Positions 16,176 to 25,613 of a stretch of DNA of 41,536 bases are shown piece by piece. Source of the DNA: Nitrospira sp. LK70. Lineage in GTDB: Bacteria; Nitrospirota; Nitrospiria; Nitrospirales; Nitrospiraceae. The number at the start of each line of letters is the position of its first letter. Positions within the stretch are counted from its first letter, which is position 1. The notes beneath the pieces were generated by a model that was not told the origin of the DNA, searched no databases, and saw nothing but the letters and a program-made list of their open reading frames with translations. Made by a program: the position numbers and the translations under genes. Location: positions 1-41,536 of the forward strand of contig PHGD01000025.1 in the NCBI GenBank assembly GCA_011090425.1, written 5' to 3'.

Positions 16176-17762
16176 ATGACCACGCAACCCATCACAAGAG
16201 TGATCGGAATGAGCGAGCATGACCAATCTCTGATGCTTCCGGACGACGAATATAATCAAGCGCTCGTCGCCAATGTGCATCCTGCCGATTGGATCAATCC
16301 TGAGCCGACAGGTCGTTATAACATCGTCGTGATCGGTGCTGGGACCGCCGGATTGATCACGGCCGTCATCGCCGCGAGCCTTGGAGCGAAGGTCGCCTTA
16401 ATCGAAAAGCATCTGATGGGTGGCGACTGTCTCAATGTTGGGTGCGTACCGTCTAAAGGCGTGATTCGAGCAGCCAGAGCCTGGGCCGGCTTGCGGAAGG
16501 CCGCGGAGTTCGGGCTCCATATTCCCGCCGGCGTGAGGTATGACTTCGGCGCAGTGATGGCGCGCATGAGGAAATTGAGGGCCCGCATCAGCCAGAACGA
16601 CTCAGCCCAACGGTATGCCAAACTGGGTGTGGACGTGTATATCGGCAGCGGACGTTTTCTCGGTTTTGAAACGGTCCAAGTAGAAGGTCCGTCCGGTAAT
16701 CGGATTCTCACCTTCGCGAAAGCCGCTGTTTGTACTGGTGCGCGAGCGGCCATACCCGATATCCCCGGCCTTCAGGAAGCCGGTTACCTGACGAACGAAA
16801 CCATCTTTTCTCTGACTGAGCTGCCGCAGCGTCTCGGTGTCATCGGGGCCGGACCTATCGGATGCGAGCTGGCGCAGTCCTTTGCCCGCTTTGGGAGCCA
16901 GGTTTATCTGATCGAAGCGATGCATGGCATCCTACCGAACGAGGATCGAGATGCAGCGGGTATCGTTGAACAACAGATGCTTCGCGATGGTGTGAAGCTG
17001 CTCTGCTGCGGAAAATATCTGAATGTGGAAAAGACCGCAGGCGGTAAACGTCTGACAGTCGATTCGCATGGCCGACAGTACGATGTCCTCGTCGACGAGA
17101 TTCTCGTCGCGGTGGGTCGGATTCCGAACGTAGAGAGGATCGGTTTGGAGACCGCTGGAGTCTCGTACGATAAGAATGGGATCAGGGTGAATGTCCGATT
17201 GCAATCGACCAACCCCAAGATTTTCGCGGCCGGTGATGTCTGCTCACGCTATAAGTTTACACATGCCGCTGATGCCATGGCACAAATTATCATCCAAAAC
17301 GCGCTGTTCCCTCACCCCTTGGGCTTGGGCTACGCCACTGTCGAATCGTTGAACATGTCCTGGTGTACGTTCACCGAACCGGAACTCGCCCATGTCGGCC
17401 TGTATGAACGAGACGCCACGGAAAAGAGAATCGAGGTTGAAACCTATACATATGGATTGGATGAAATTGATCGAGCAATCCTGGATGGAGAGGAGGACGG
17501 GTTCGCGCGGATTCACATTCAAAAAGGAACGGACAAAATTCTTGGCGCGACGGTCGTGGCGGCCCATGCCGGCGACATGATCAGTGAATTCTCTGTCGCC
17601 ATGAAGGGTGGGGCGGGGGCCAAAGCGATAGCCGGTACCATCCATCCTTATCCAACTCAGGCCGAGGTGAATAAAAAAGTGGTGAATCTCTGGCGAAAAG
17701 CGCACTTCACACAGGGAACGAAACGCTTCCTCACGAAGCTGTTCGCCTGGATGAGACGATAA
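16176..17762 (+). CDS. MerA-like pyridine nucleotide-disulfide oxidoreductase
   Basis: A 528-residue flavoprotein. The ATG at 16176 has an aaagga box nine bases upstream. After a 45-residue leader come the FAD site YNIVVIGAGTAGLITA and the redox-active cysteines in GGDCLNVGCVPSKG. An NADPH/NADH-binding segment (LGVIGAGPIGCELAQSFARFG) and a central domain follow, then a C-terminal dimerisation domain (AHAGDMISEFSVAMKGG). It belongs to the mercuric reductase/dihydrolipoamide dehydrogenase family, but it lacks a heavy-metal-associated domain and the C-terminal vicinal cysteines needed for mercury. True mercuric reductase activity is therefore unlikely, and the substrate is unknown. The stop overlaps the next start by one base (TAATG), tying it to the DUF3047 gene. 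Confidence 0.88.
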   Translation: MTTQPITRVIGMSEHDQSLMLPDDEYNQALVANVHPADWINPEPTGRYNIVVIGAGTAGLITAVIAASLGAKVALIEKHLMGGDCLNVGCVPSKGVIRAARAWAGLRKAAEFGLHIPAGVRYDFGAVMARMRKLRARISQNDSAQRYAKLGVDVYIGSGRFLGFETVQVEGPSGNRILTFAKAAVCTGARAAIPDIPGLQEAGYLTNETIFSLTELPQRLGVIGAGPIGCELAQSFARFGSQVYLIEAMHGILPNEDRDAAGIVEQQMLRDGVKLLCCGKYLNVEKTAGGKRLTVDSHGRQYDVLVDEILVAVGRIPNVERIGLETAGVSYDKNGIRVNVRLQSTNPKIFAAGDVCSRYKFTHAADAMAQIIIQNALFPHPLGLGYATVESLNMSWCTFTEPELAHVGLYERDATEKRIEVETYTYGLDEIDRAILDGEEDGFARIHIQKGTDKILGATVVAAHAGDMISEFSVAMKGGAGAKAIAGTIHPYPTQAEVNKKVVNLWRKAHFTQGTKRFLTKLFAWMRR

Positions 17763-18517
17763 TGACAGGACGGGTGAGGGCGTCGGTTTGTCTCCTTGCT
17801 TGGGCGATGCTCATGTCACCCAGCGCCAACAGCCTTGTCTGGGCTCAAAATCCATCGACGTTGGAAATCGGGAAGTTTTCAGCCGCCTCCGAGGGAGCAG
17901 CACTGCCCGACGGGTGGAAGCCGCTCACCTTTCCGAAGATTCCGAAGCAGACACGGTACGAGGTCGTCAAGGACGGTGGCAGGCTGGTCGTAAAAGCCGT
18001 GAGCGAGGCGTCGGCTTCTGGGCTAACCAAACAGGTCAAAATAGATCCTAAGGACTTCTCTATTGTGCGGTGGCAGTGGAAAGTCGAAAATTTGCTTCAG
18101 ACCAGCGATGTCACGAGAAAAGACGGCGATGATTATCCGGCTCGACTCTACATTACCTTTGAATACGACCCGGACAAGGCGACTGTAGGAAAAAAACTGA
18201 AGTATAAAGCTGGCCGGGTGTTGTTCGGGGACATTCCCATCGCCGCCATCAATTATGTCTGGGAAAGGAAAGCGCCGGTCGGCGCAGTGATCGACAATGC
18301 CTATACGGATTTCGTCAAAATGGTGGTCGTCGAAAGCGGACCACAAAACGTCGGCACCTGGATGGACGAAGAACGGAACATCTATGAGGATTATACAAAA
18401 GCCTTTGGAGAAGAGCCGTCGATGATCAACGGCGTGGCGATCATGAGCGATACGGACAACACGAAGGAACGAGCGACCGCCTATTACGGCGACATTACCT
18501 TCGTCAAAGGCAGGTGA
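17762..18517 (+). CDS. Exported DUF3047 protein
   Basis: A 251-residue protein with a signal peptide of about 28 residues (VRASVCLLAWAMLMSPSANS, cleaved near WAQ). The DUF3047 domain fills the rest. It has the motifs LPDGWKPLTFPKIPKQTRYEVVKDGG, FSIVRWQWKVENLL, DGDDYPARLYITFEYD, INYVWERKAP and MSDTDNTKERATAYYGDI. The beta-sandwich-like family is periplasmic and uncharacterised. Translation is coupled to the flavoprotein gene (TAATG). A soluble cytoplasmic oxidoreductase coupled to a periplasmic protein implies shared regulation rather than direct contact. A strong hairpin follows the gene. Confidence 0.88.
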   Translation: MTGRVRASVCLLAWAMLMSPSANSLVWAQNPSTLEIGKFSAASEGAALPDGWKPLTFPKIPKQTRYEVVKDGGRLVVKAVSEASASGLTKQVKIDPKDFSIVRWQWKVENLLQTSDVTRKDGDDYPARLYITFEYDPDKATVGKKLKYKAGRVLFGDIPIAAINYVWERKAPVGAVIDNAYTDFVKMVVVESGPQNVGTWMDEERNIYEDYTKAFGEEPSMINGVAIMSDTDNTKERATAYYGDITFVKGR

Positions 18518-18544
18518 AATGAGGAACGGTTGAGTCCAAGACAA

Positions 18545-18574
18545 GCGGGCCGGTGTGAATTTCACTCGGCCCGC
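18545..18574. terminator. Strong hairpin between convergent genes
   Basis: gcgggccg (18545-18552) and cggcccgc (18567-18574) form a perfect 8-bp stem, extended by gtg/cac with one bulged T. It sits between the ends of two convergent genes and probably ends transcription in both directions, although neither side has a U-tract. Confidence 0.5.
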
Positions 18575-18590
18575 TGAGTGGATGCAGGCG

Positions 18591-18986
18591 TTACTGAATC
18601 GAGTTGGCAAAACCGTTGCGGGTGATTTCGGCGCGTACGATGTCGCCGACCTTCTTGCTGCCGCGCAATTGTTTGGTTTCCCGGCTTACGTAGAGTTGAA
18701 TTTGATTCCCTTCGAAGTCTTCGACCGTATAGACATTGCCTTTAATATATTTCACGGTGCCGCCGATTGTCTTCCATGCCGGTCCCGGCTTACGGTCCGA
18801 TCGATCAGCAGAGGGGAGGGAGGGAGATTTCCCTGTTGAAGCCCCTACCTCCATTGCGGCTGACGAATCGACGCCCGATTTCTTCGCGTCCTTTGAGCTT
18901 GCGGCTGCTATGGACGGGATAACCAAAGAAAGAGCGACTAGACATCCCAGAACACCTGGAAGGATCTTCATGCGATGAATCTTCAT
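18591..18986 (-). CDS. Small exported protein with a C-terminal beta-barrel-like domain
   Basis: A 131-residue protein. The ATG at 18986 has a near-perfect aggaggtg box four bases upstream. The signal peptide covers about residues 1-30 (ILPGVLGCLVALSLVIPSIAAA). A polar, Ser/Lys-rich linker follows (about 31-70). The last 60 residues look like a small OB-like barrel: GGTVKYIKGNVYTVEDFEGNQIQLYVS, then KVGDIVRAEITRNG. This resembles the short DUF5666-type exported domains found in periplasmic proteins, though I cannot name the family. Function unknown. It is a single gene with convergent and divergent neighbours. Confidence 0.78.
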   Translation of the reverse strand: MKIHRMKILPGVLGCLVALSLVIPSIAAASSKDAKKSGVDSSAAMEVGASTGKSPSLPSADRSDRKPGPAWKTIGGTVKYIKGNVYTVEDFEGNQIQLYVSRETKQLRGSKKVGDIVRAEITRNGFANSIQ

Positions 18987-19533
18987 TAAGCACCTCCTGG
19001 TACAAACGATGTGAATTGCACGAGTGTGCAGCAAAGTACGTGCCGATCGAGACTGCTCTGGAAATGATGACTCTTCGTCAGTTACAGAAAATTGCTGCGG
19101 GGAAACACTGCGTTTCAATGAGACCGGAGAAAAAACGGCACATGGTTGGGCAAAATTGCACGGCGAGCGTCACACAGGTTAATCCCAATGCTCTCACAGC
19201 GCGCGACGAGCGGCTGGTTTTCTCAATTGGCACCTGCAATGCCTTCGTCATCAAAGGCATTCTCGATCAGTATTCGCCGATGACCACTGTCGGGTGCTAT
19301 CTCAATCCAGCTATTGTCCCCGATGCACGCAAGGTCGTGAAGATGGGCATTGGGCGAAGCTTCCTCAGAGTGCTGCTCATCATTCTCCACGTCGAGTTGC
19401 GTCTGGCGGTTCTCCCTCGCGCATTTTTCCAAGATATCCGTTAACTATCTATGCTTTCGTTTTCGACGGAACTGTTCTATTCATGATCGAGTGCGGCATG
19501 TCGTGTAAATAGTGACCCTGCTAAAATGCGCGC
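18987..19533. other. Intergenic stretch without a convincing gene
   Basis: About 550 bases between two divergent genes. The longest plus-strand frame (19016-19444) has unlikely composition, no ribosome site and no motif. A minus-strand frame at 19223-19432 is hydrophilic and equally unsupported. The stretch should hold promoters for both flanking genes and may be the relic of an older gene. Confidence 0.5.
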
Positions 19534-22182
19534 ATGGATGTCATTGCCACGCATAACAACGCGGATTTCGATGGGCTTGGCTCCATGGTCGCCGCGCGCA
19601 AACTGTTTCCGGATGCCAAGCTGGTCTTGCCGGCTGGGGGCCAGGAAGCTGTCCGCAATTTTCTTGCCGTGCACGATCTCGACATCACGAAACTCAAAGA
19701 TCTCGATCTCTCACAGATCACCCGGCTGGTGCTGGTCGATACGCAGGACTCCGACCGGATCGGAGCGCTTAAATCGTGCATCGGGAATCCAGCAGTCGAA
19801 GTGGTCGTATTTGATCATCATGTCGAACCGGATTCATCCTGTGCCGGTTGTTCGAAGCAATCGATCATTGCATCGGTCGGAGCAACGACGACACTTCTCA
19901 TCGAACAACTTCGACGGTGGCACATTCCCGTGACGCCGTTTGAGGCAACGGTGATGGCCCTGGGCCTTTATGAAGAAACCGGGTCGTTCACCTTTACCTC
20001 CACGACCAGCCGCGATCTTGAAGCCGGGGCGTTTCTCATCGCAGCCGGCGCGGATCTGAATATGGTGGCGAAGATCCTGCACCGTCCTCTGGATCCTGAT
20101 GCCGTCGCGTTGCTGAACGATTTGTTGGAACACAGCGAAGTGCATTACCTGGAAGGCCGCAAGGTCTTGGTGGCCACGAGCACGGTTGATCGCTGCCGCG
20201 GAGAAGCAGCCGACGTCGTGCATAGACTCGTCGAATTACAGGGTGTCGATGCCGTCCTTGTGGCAGTGATGATGGCAGACCGAGTGGAAGTGATCGGGAG
20301 AAGCCGCAGGCCTGAGATCGACGTCGGTTGGGTCGCACGGGAATTCGGAGGAGGAGGCCACGCCGTGGCGGCAGCCGCTGCGGTTAAAGGACGGACGCTT
20401 GCGGAAGTCAAGGAGAGGATCGTTCACCTGCTGACCACACACTATCGCCCGACGCTGCTGGCCCAGGATGTCATGACCCACCCGGTAAAAGCGATCGAGG
20501 TCGATATCAGCGTGACTGAAGCGGGACAGCGGATGACGGCCTATGGGTTGAATGTTTTTCCCATCCTGGATGAAAAAGATCATTACACCGGCCTCGTCAG
20601 TCGGGAGTCGATTCAGAAAGCCTTGTTTCATCGGCTCGGCAGGTTGGCCGTGCGCGACATCATGCAGACCGATGCCTATACGGCGCAGCCGGACACTCCG
20701 TTTCATGAGATCGAAACGGCCATGATCGAACGAAACCAGCGGTTTGTGCCGATCATCACAGAGTCGAAAATCGTCGGCGTCATTACCAGGACGGATCTGT
20801 TGCGGACCTTGCACGACGATGTGCTGAAGGTGGCTCGAATGCGGACGATGCGCCCGAGCGAAACCGAAGCTGAGGGTGGAGGGTCGCGCCGGAACGTCAA
20901 GAGGCTGTTGCGAAGCCGCTTGCCGCAGCGCCTGGTGACGGTGCTGGAAGAGGCCGGTCAATTGGCTGACCGCTGCGAGGTCCCGCTCTTTGTCGTCGGC
21001 GGCTGCGTGCGAGACCTCTTACTTGGCATCGAGAACCTGGATTTGGACCTGGTGGTCGAAGGCGACGGAATCGCCTTCGCGCGAAAGCTCGGTGAAGTGC
21101 TGCAGGCACGAGTCAAGGTGCATGAGCGATTCGGCACGGCCATCTTGCTGTCGGCGGATGGCTTCAGGCTCGATGTGGCCACCGCAAGAACAGAATATTA
21201 CGAATATCCGACCGCCCTCCCGACAGTGGAGCAAAGTTCCATCAAGAAAGATCTCTATCGTCGAGATTTCACCATGAACGCACTTGCCGTCCGGTTGAAC
21301 GAAAAGGGGTTCGGGGATGTGCTCGACTTCTACGGTGGGCAACGGGATCTGAATGACAAGGTCATCCGAGTCTTGCACGGGTTGAGTTTCGTTGAAGATC
21401 CGACCCGAGTCTTTCGAGCTATCCGTTTTGAATCCCGGTTCGGGTTTCGTTTAGGAAAGGACACAACGGCGTTGATCGCCGGCGCCGTCAAGATGAATCT
21501 GTTTGAACGATTGTCCGGCCATCGTCTGCTGGAAGAACTGAAACTGCTGCTGGGCGAGCGGGAGCCGAAACAGGCGATCAAACGATTGGCAGAACTCAAT
21601 CTCTTGAAGTTCATCCATCCGAAGCTGAGTTGGTCGGACCGGTTGAACAGGTTGTTGGCCTCACTCGAGGAAACCGTCGATTGGTACCGGCTACTCTACT
21701 TAGATCGGAGGATGGAAACCTGGTTAGCCTACGTGATGGGGCTTCTGGAGCTATTGCCGGAGCGTGCTGTGAAGGACGTGTTTAAGCGGTTTCCCTTTTC
21801 CGAGCAGGAAGCGGCCAGGCTCAAAATGGCTCGCGTGGGCTGTCACAAGGTGATTCGAAAGCTTGCAACGAAGCGATCGCTCAAACCGGCAGAAGTGTAC
21901 CACCTCTTGTCGGGACTATCCGATGAGACGCTCTTGTTCCTCATGGCGAAGAGCAAAGGAGAAACAGTCAAACGGCAGGTCTCGGCTTTCCTTACGACCT
22001 ATCAGCAGGTGAAGCCGATTCTGACTGGCACCGATCTCAAGATGATGGGATTAAAACCAGGTCCGCAGTTCAAAAAGATCCTTGACCGACTGCTCGATGT
22101 GCGGCTGAACGGAGAGATCAAGACGGAAAGGGAAGAGAGGGATTTGGCAATGAAGCTTGTCGAGTTGAAAGCGGATGGTTAG
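19534..22182 (+). CDS. DHH-CBS-CBS-tRNA nucleotidyltransferase (A-adding or CCA-adding type)
   Basis: An 882-residue multidomain protein. Residues 1-310 form a DHH phosphoesterase plus DHHA1 unit: THNNADFDGLGS, VDTQDSD, VFDHHVEPD, and FGGGGHAVAAAA. Two CBS domains follow at about 315-430 (AQDVMTHPVKAIEVDISVTEA and VRDIMQTDAYTAQPDTPFHEIE). Residues about 465-880 are a class II nucleotidyltransferase: VVGGCVRDLLLGIENLDLDLVVEG, YRRDFTMNALAV, and VRVLHGLSFVEDPTRVFRAIRFE-like text (seen as DPTRVFRAIRFESRFGF). The last 300 residues are helical. Organisms with this architecture, such as Aquifex and Deinococcus, use it as the A-adding enzyme beside a CC-adding partner. Which bases this one adds cannot be read here. 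The DHH part may act as an oligoribonuclease or pApase. Confidence 0.92.
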   Translation: MDVIATHNNADFDGLGSMVAARKLFPDAKLVLPAGGQEAVRNFLAVHDLDITKLKDLDLSQITRLVLVDTQDSDRIGALKSCIGNPAVEVVVFDHHVEPDSSCAGCSKQSIIASVGATTTLLIEQLRRWHIPVTPFEATVMALGLYEETGSFTFTSTTSRDLEAGAFLIAAGADLNMVAKILHRPLDPDAVALLNDLLEHSEVHYLEGRKVLVATSTVDRCRGEAADVVHRLVELQGVDAVLVAVMMADRVEVIGRSRRPEIDVGWVAREFGGGGHAVAAAAAVKGRTLAEVKERIVHLLTTHYRPTLLAQDVMTHPVKAIEVDISVTEAGQRMTAYGLNVFPILDEKDHYTGLVSRESIQKALFHRLGRLAVRDIMQTDAYTAQPDTPFHEIETAMIERNQRFVPIITESKIVGVITRTDLLRTLHDDVLKVARMRTMRPSETEAEGGGSRRNVKRLLRSRLPQRLVTVLEEAGQLADRCEVPLFVVGGCVRDLLLGIENLDLDLVVEGDGIAFARKLGEVLQARVKVHERFGTAILLSADGFRLDVATARTEYYEYPTALPTVEQSSIKKDLYRRDFTMNALAVRLNEKGFGDVLDFYGGQRDLNDKVIRVLHGLSFVEDPTRVFRAIRFESRFGFRLGKDTTALIAGAVKMNLFERLSGHRLLEELKLLLGEREPKQAIKRLAELNLLKFIHPKLSWSDRLNRLLASLEETVDWYRLLYLDRRMETWLAYVMGLLELLPERAVKDVFKRFPFSEQEAARLKMARVGCHKVIRKLATKRSLKPAEVYHLLSGLSDETLLFLMAKSKGETVKRQVSAFLTTYQQVKPILTGTDLKMMGLKPGPQFKKILDRLLDVRLNGEIKTEREERDLAMKLVELKADG

Positions 22183-22579
22183 CAGGTTCTTGACAAGAAT
22201 AGTCTCCGCATTTGTTGTCCAGACGCACTGATAGAATTGATTCTCTACAGGAAAATCTTTCATGCTTTCATTTTTGCGGCAAGAACTGCCTCAACATGAT
22301 CCCAAAGCGATGCAGTTCATATTTCAGAAGTAAGATGACGCGCGACCGTTGGGAAGAAACAAAGGTGTCGGAAAATGCAATGGTAACGGGAGTTTTTTGC
22401 AGTTCGCTGAGTCTGATAATCCGGCTACGTGCGATCGTCTTGTCTGGAGAACGGCTGAAAGAGCCTACCGGTAGGGCCATTAATTAAGGCTGAACGCCTC
22501 TGACTTTTCCCTCCGTTTTTGAACATATTCTCACCAGCGATCACCTCCGCATCAGATCGACAGGAGTGACCATAGGCGT
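22183..22579. other. Region upstream of the nuo operon
   Basis: About 400 bases with no supported gene. Short frames on both strands lack ribosome sites and family motifs. The nuo promoter should lie here, but I cannot pick a convincing -35/-10 pair. The palindromes at 22464-22490 are the most notable feature. Confidence 0.5.
22464..22490. promoter_or_regulatory. Two adjacent palindromes upstream of nuoA
   Basis: cctaccggtagg (22464-22475) is a perfect 12-base palindrome. It runs into gccattaattaaggc (22476-22490), a near-perfect 15-base one. They end 89 bases before the nuoA start. Dyads of this size are typical of operator sites, but a chance or structural role is possible. Confidence 0.3.
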
Positions 22580-23044
22580 ATGTCTATCAACGACGCGATG
22601 ATGATTTGGCAGGTCTGTATCTACGGGTTAGCTGTAGGCCTTGTGATTGTCGTCATGTTGGGATTCCCAGCGTTGCTTGGTGAGCGTCACTGGAAGAAAT
22701 CCGAACGTCGATCCGAAAGCGCGACCGTCATTCCCTATGAATCTGGTATTTTGCCGACCGGCAGCGCTCGAGTTCGTCCGCCGGTGCAATATTACTTGGT
22801 CGCCATGTTCTTCGTCATTTTCGATGTTGAGGCGGCTTTTCTTTATGCCTGGGCGGTAGCTGTGCCAGAAACCGGCTGGCTTGGCTTTATCGAAGTGACG
22901 ATTTTTGTCGTTCTTCTCTTGGCAGCCCTCATCTATTTATGGCTCACCGGGGCCCTGAACTGGAATACACAGTATCAACGGTCGCCTGTCCATCACCTCC
23001 GTACAGCAAAGATCAAGGAGCGGCACGATGACAGGGTGGCGTAA
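22580..23044 (+). CDS. nuoA: NADH-quinone oxidoreductase subunit A
   Basis: A 154-residue membrane subunit of complex I, first gene of a 13-gene operon. Three membrane helices are visible at about residues 10-35, 70-95 and 105-130. The conserved loop between helices 1 and 2 contains [14 protein letters not shown], and the second span has [23 protein letters not shown] with the acidic residues linked to quinone-site coupling. A C-terminal tail of about 25 residues follows. The gene overlaps nuoB by 17 bases. The ribosome site is weak (an aggag 13 bases upstream). Confidence 0.95.
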   Translation: MSINDAMMIWQVCIYGLAVGLVIVVMLGFPALLGERHWKKSERRSESATVIPYESGILPTGSARVRPPVQYYLVAMFFVIFDVEAAFLYAWAVAVPETGWLGFIEVTIFVVLLLAALIYLWLTGALNWNTQYQRSPVHHLRTAKIKERHDDRVA

Positions 23045-23735
23045 CGGAAGGCTTGAGGGTGTGCGCATGAATGAGGGCGGTGACGGCCCGTTGACTTCCG
23101 TTGTCGGTCAGTCTGTGCTCTTCGCCAAGCTTCAAGACTTACTGGCATGGGGACGAACGAATTCCCTCTGGCCCCTGAACTTCGGCCTGTCTTGCTGTTT
23201 CGTCGAAATGGCGACGAGTCTCACCAGCGTATACGACGTTGCCCGGTTCGGCGCAGAAGTGGTACGAGGATCACCACGCCAGGCCGACGTGTTGGTCGTG
23301 TCGGGAACGGTGTTCATGAAGGTCGCTCCGGTCATCAAGCAGCTCTACGAACAGATGATGGAGCCGCGTTGGGTGATCTCGATGGGTTCCTGCGCGAATT
23401 CCGGAGGCATGTTCGACGCCTACTCGGTCGTACAGGGTGTCGACAAGTTCCTGCCGGTGGACGTCTATATGCCGGGCTGCCCTCCACCACCACATGCCTT
23501 CATGGAATGCCTTCTGCTCCTGCAGAACAAGGTCGCATCTGAGCGTCGGCCGTTGAGCTGGTGGTTCGGCCCGCAAGAGGTCCAGCAACCCATAATGCCC
23601 TCGATGCGGGATGCGAAACGAGAGGAGCGGACTCGTCAGCGCGAATATCACGCCATCGATGTGTTACCTCGGACCGATCTGCTCTCCCCCCACTTTGCAG
23701 GACAACCAGTCGATCCTTCGAATCCGAAACCATGA
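23028..23735 (+). CDS. nuoB: NADH-quinone oxidoreductase subunit B
   Basis: A 235-residue subunit carrying cluster N2, the [4Fe-4S] centre that reduces quinone. Ligands are the adjacent cysteines in [10 protein letters not shown] (about 56-57), the one in [10 protein letters not shown] (about 122) and the one in MPGCPPPP (about 151). The start at 23028 has an excellent aaggag box and lies inside the end of nuoA; an in-frame ATG at 23067 is the alternative. A C-terminal extension of about 50 charged residues follows the core. The stop overlaps the nuoCD start (ATGA). Confidence 0.96.
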   Translation: MTGWRNGRLEGVRMNEGGDGPLTSVVGQSVLFAKLQDLLAWGRTNSLWPLNFGLSCCFVEMATSLTSVYDVARFGAEVVRGSPRQADVLVVSGTVFMKVAPVIKQLYEQMMEPRWVISMGSCANSGGMFDAYSVVQGVDKFLPVDVYMPGCPPPPHAFMECLLLLQNKVASERRPLSWWFGPQEVQQPIMPSMRDAKREERTRQREYHAIDVLPRTDLLSPHFAGQPVDPSNPKP

Positions 23736-25528
23736 CCCCACGATCATCGGCCATGAAAGATACTTCGACGGGTGAACGGGCCGGAGTGGTGGCGGAGCTT
23801 GAAGGTCGCTTCGGTTCGGAAGGATTTCTGACGGCAGCGCAATACACGAAGGACGAGATTCCGACGATTTGGATCGAGAAGAACCGGTTGCGTGAGACGC
23901 TCCGTTATCTACAATCTGAAATTCCCCATCCTTTTCCCATGCTGTTCGACTTGAGTGCGACGGATGAACGATTACGCCGGCACCATGAAGGATTGCCGAT
24001 CGGTGTCTTTACCGTCTTCTATCACCTCTTTTCATTCGATCGGAACCAATCGATCCGCATCAAAGTGCCGCTCAAGGGTGAGGTCCTCTCACTGCCGTCG
24101 ATCGTCGATCTGTGGCCGAACGCCGACTGGTACGAGCGAGAGATCTACGACATGTTCGGCATTGGATTCGACGGTCATCCATTTCTCCGGCGTCTCCTCA
24201 TGCCGCCCTGGTGGGAGGGTCATCCGCTTCGCAAGGATCATCCAGCGCGTGGGACGGAGATCGGTCGGTTCCAATTTCCGCCGGAGAAGCTCGTCATGAC
24301 ACAGGAGGCGCTGCAATTCAAGCCCGAGGAGTGGGGCTTATCCCGCACACATCACGACCCGGACTTCGACTATATGTTCATCAATCTCGGCCCAGCCCAT
24401 ACCGGCACGCACGGCGTCCTCCGACTCGTGACACAGCTCGCGGGTGAAGAAATCATCAACATCGTGCCTGATATCGGGTTCCACCATCGAGCCCAGGAAA
24501 AAATCGCCGAACGGCAGACGTGGCATACGTTCATTCCCTATACCGACCGCGTGGACTATCTCCAGGGCGTGCTGAATGAGATGCCGTACTGTCTCTCGGT
24601 CGAACGGCTGGCCGGCATTGACGTGCCGACACGAGCACAAACCATCCGTGTCATGATGTCCGAATTCTATCGGCTCGCCAGCCATCTCGTCTGGTACGGC
24701 ACCTTTGCGCAGGATATCGGTGCCTTGTCTCCTGTCTTTTATATGTTCAACGATCGAGAGCGAATCCATGCGATCACAGAAGCGATTTGCGGCGGCCGTA
24801 TGCATCCAAACTGGTTCCGCATCGGCGGAGTCGCGCAGGATCTCCCGATTGGGTGGGATAAGCTGATCCATCAGTTCGTCGATTGGTTTCCAAGCCGGCT
24901 CGATCAGTACGAACGCCTCGTGATGGACAACCCGATTTTCAAAGAACGGACCGTCGGGATCGGTGCGTTTTCACTCGAGGACGCCATCGCCTGGGGCGCC
25001 ACCGGCCCGATGTTGCGCGCCTGCGGCTTGCCCTGGGATTTGCGCAAGGTGCGTCCGTACTCCGGCTATGATCAGTTCGACTTTGAAGTCCCGGTCGCGT
25101 CAAACGGGGATTGTTATGATCGAGCGGTGGTGCACGTCTTGGAGATGCGCCAATCGCTGCGGATTATTCGCCAGTGCCTCGACTCCATGCCGGCCGGTTC
25201 CTATAAGTCACTCGATCCGCTCGCGACACCGCCGCTGAAGGAACGCACAATGCACGACATCGAAACGCTCATCCACCATTTTGTAGGGGTGAGTTGGGGG
25301 CCGGTGCTTCCACCAGGCGAGGCGGAAGTTCCCACGGAATCGTCAAAAGGCCAGACTAGCTATTACTTGACGAGTGATGGGGCTCAGGTCTCATACCGCA
25401 CGAGAATCCGCACTCCCTCGTTCGCCCACATTCAGATGGTGCCGTTCATGGCGCGTGGCGAACTGTTGTCGGACCTTTTAGCCGTGCTCGGAAGTGTGGA
25501 CTACGTGTTGTCGGATGTGGACCGGTGA
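23732..25528 (+). CDS. nuoCD: NADH-quinone oxidoreductase fused subunits C and D
   Basis: A 598-residue fusion, as in E. coli. The ATG at 23732 overlaps the nuoB stop; the open frame reaches back to 23561, but that part is antisense-like text of nuoB in another frame. NuoC occupies about residues 20-190, with [43 protein letters not shown] broken over its signature. NuoD begins near residue 210 with [16 protein letters not shown], whose histidine and the later tyrosine region form part of the quinone pocket. It ends with [14 protein letters not shown], the family's usual terminus. Peripheral arm subunit. Confidence 0.96.
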   Translation: MTPRSSAMKDTSTGERAGVVAELEGRFGSEGFLTAAQYTKDEIPTIWIEKNRLRETLRYLQSEIPHPFPMLFDLSATDERLRRHHEGLPIGVFTVFYHLFSFDRNQSIRIKVPLKGEVLSLPSIVDLWPNADWYEREIYDMFGIGFDGHPFLRRLLMPPWWEGHPLRKDHPARGTEIGRFQFPPEKLVMTQEALQFKPEEWGLSRTHHDPDFDYMFINLGPAHTGTHGVLRLVTQLAGEEIINIVPDIGFHHRAQEKIAERQTWHTFIPYTDRVDYLQGVLNEMPYCLSVERLAGIDVPTRAQTIRVMMSEFYRLASHLVWYGTFAQDIGALSPVFYMFNDRERIHAITEAICGGRMHPNWFRIGGVAQDLPIGWDKLIHQFVDWFPSRLDQYERLVMDNPIFKERTVGIGAFSLEDAIAWGATGPMLRACGLPWDLRKVRPYSGYDQFDFEVPVASNGDCYDRAVVHVLEMRQSLRIIRQCLDSMPAGSYKSLDPLATPPLKERTMHDIETLIHHFVGVSWGPVLPPGEAEVPTESSKGQTSYYLTSDGAQVSYRTRIRTPSFAHIQMVPFMARGELLSDLLAVLGSVDYVLSDVDR

Positions 25529-25543
25529 GGTGAGACGAGAAGG

Positions 25544-25610
25544 CGTTATTCGTGAATCGTGAATCGCAAGAAGTGTCCTGCGTTTAACGAGTACCGTGTA
25601 ACGATCAACG
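25544..25610. repeat. Palindromic repeat, copy 1 (nuoCD/nuoE junction)
   Basis: An imperfect inverted repeat. The left arm carries cgttattcgtgaatcgtg and aatcgcaag. The right arm carries tgcgtttaacgag and aacgatcaacg, the same text reversed and complemented with changes. The same arms recur at the E/F and H/I junctions. It separates genes that elsewhere in the operon overlap. Confidence 0.75.
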
Positions 25611-25613
25611 AAC

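Noticed and set aside
19016-19444. 142-codon plus-strand frame in the gap before the nucleotidyltransferase
   Set aside because: No ribosome site, odd composition and no motif; most likely a chance frame in intergenic DNA.
22212-22487. Short frames on both strands before nuoA
   Set aside because: No ribosome sites, no conserved motif, and both strands are open by chance over the same stretch.
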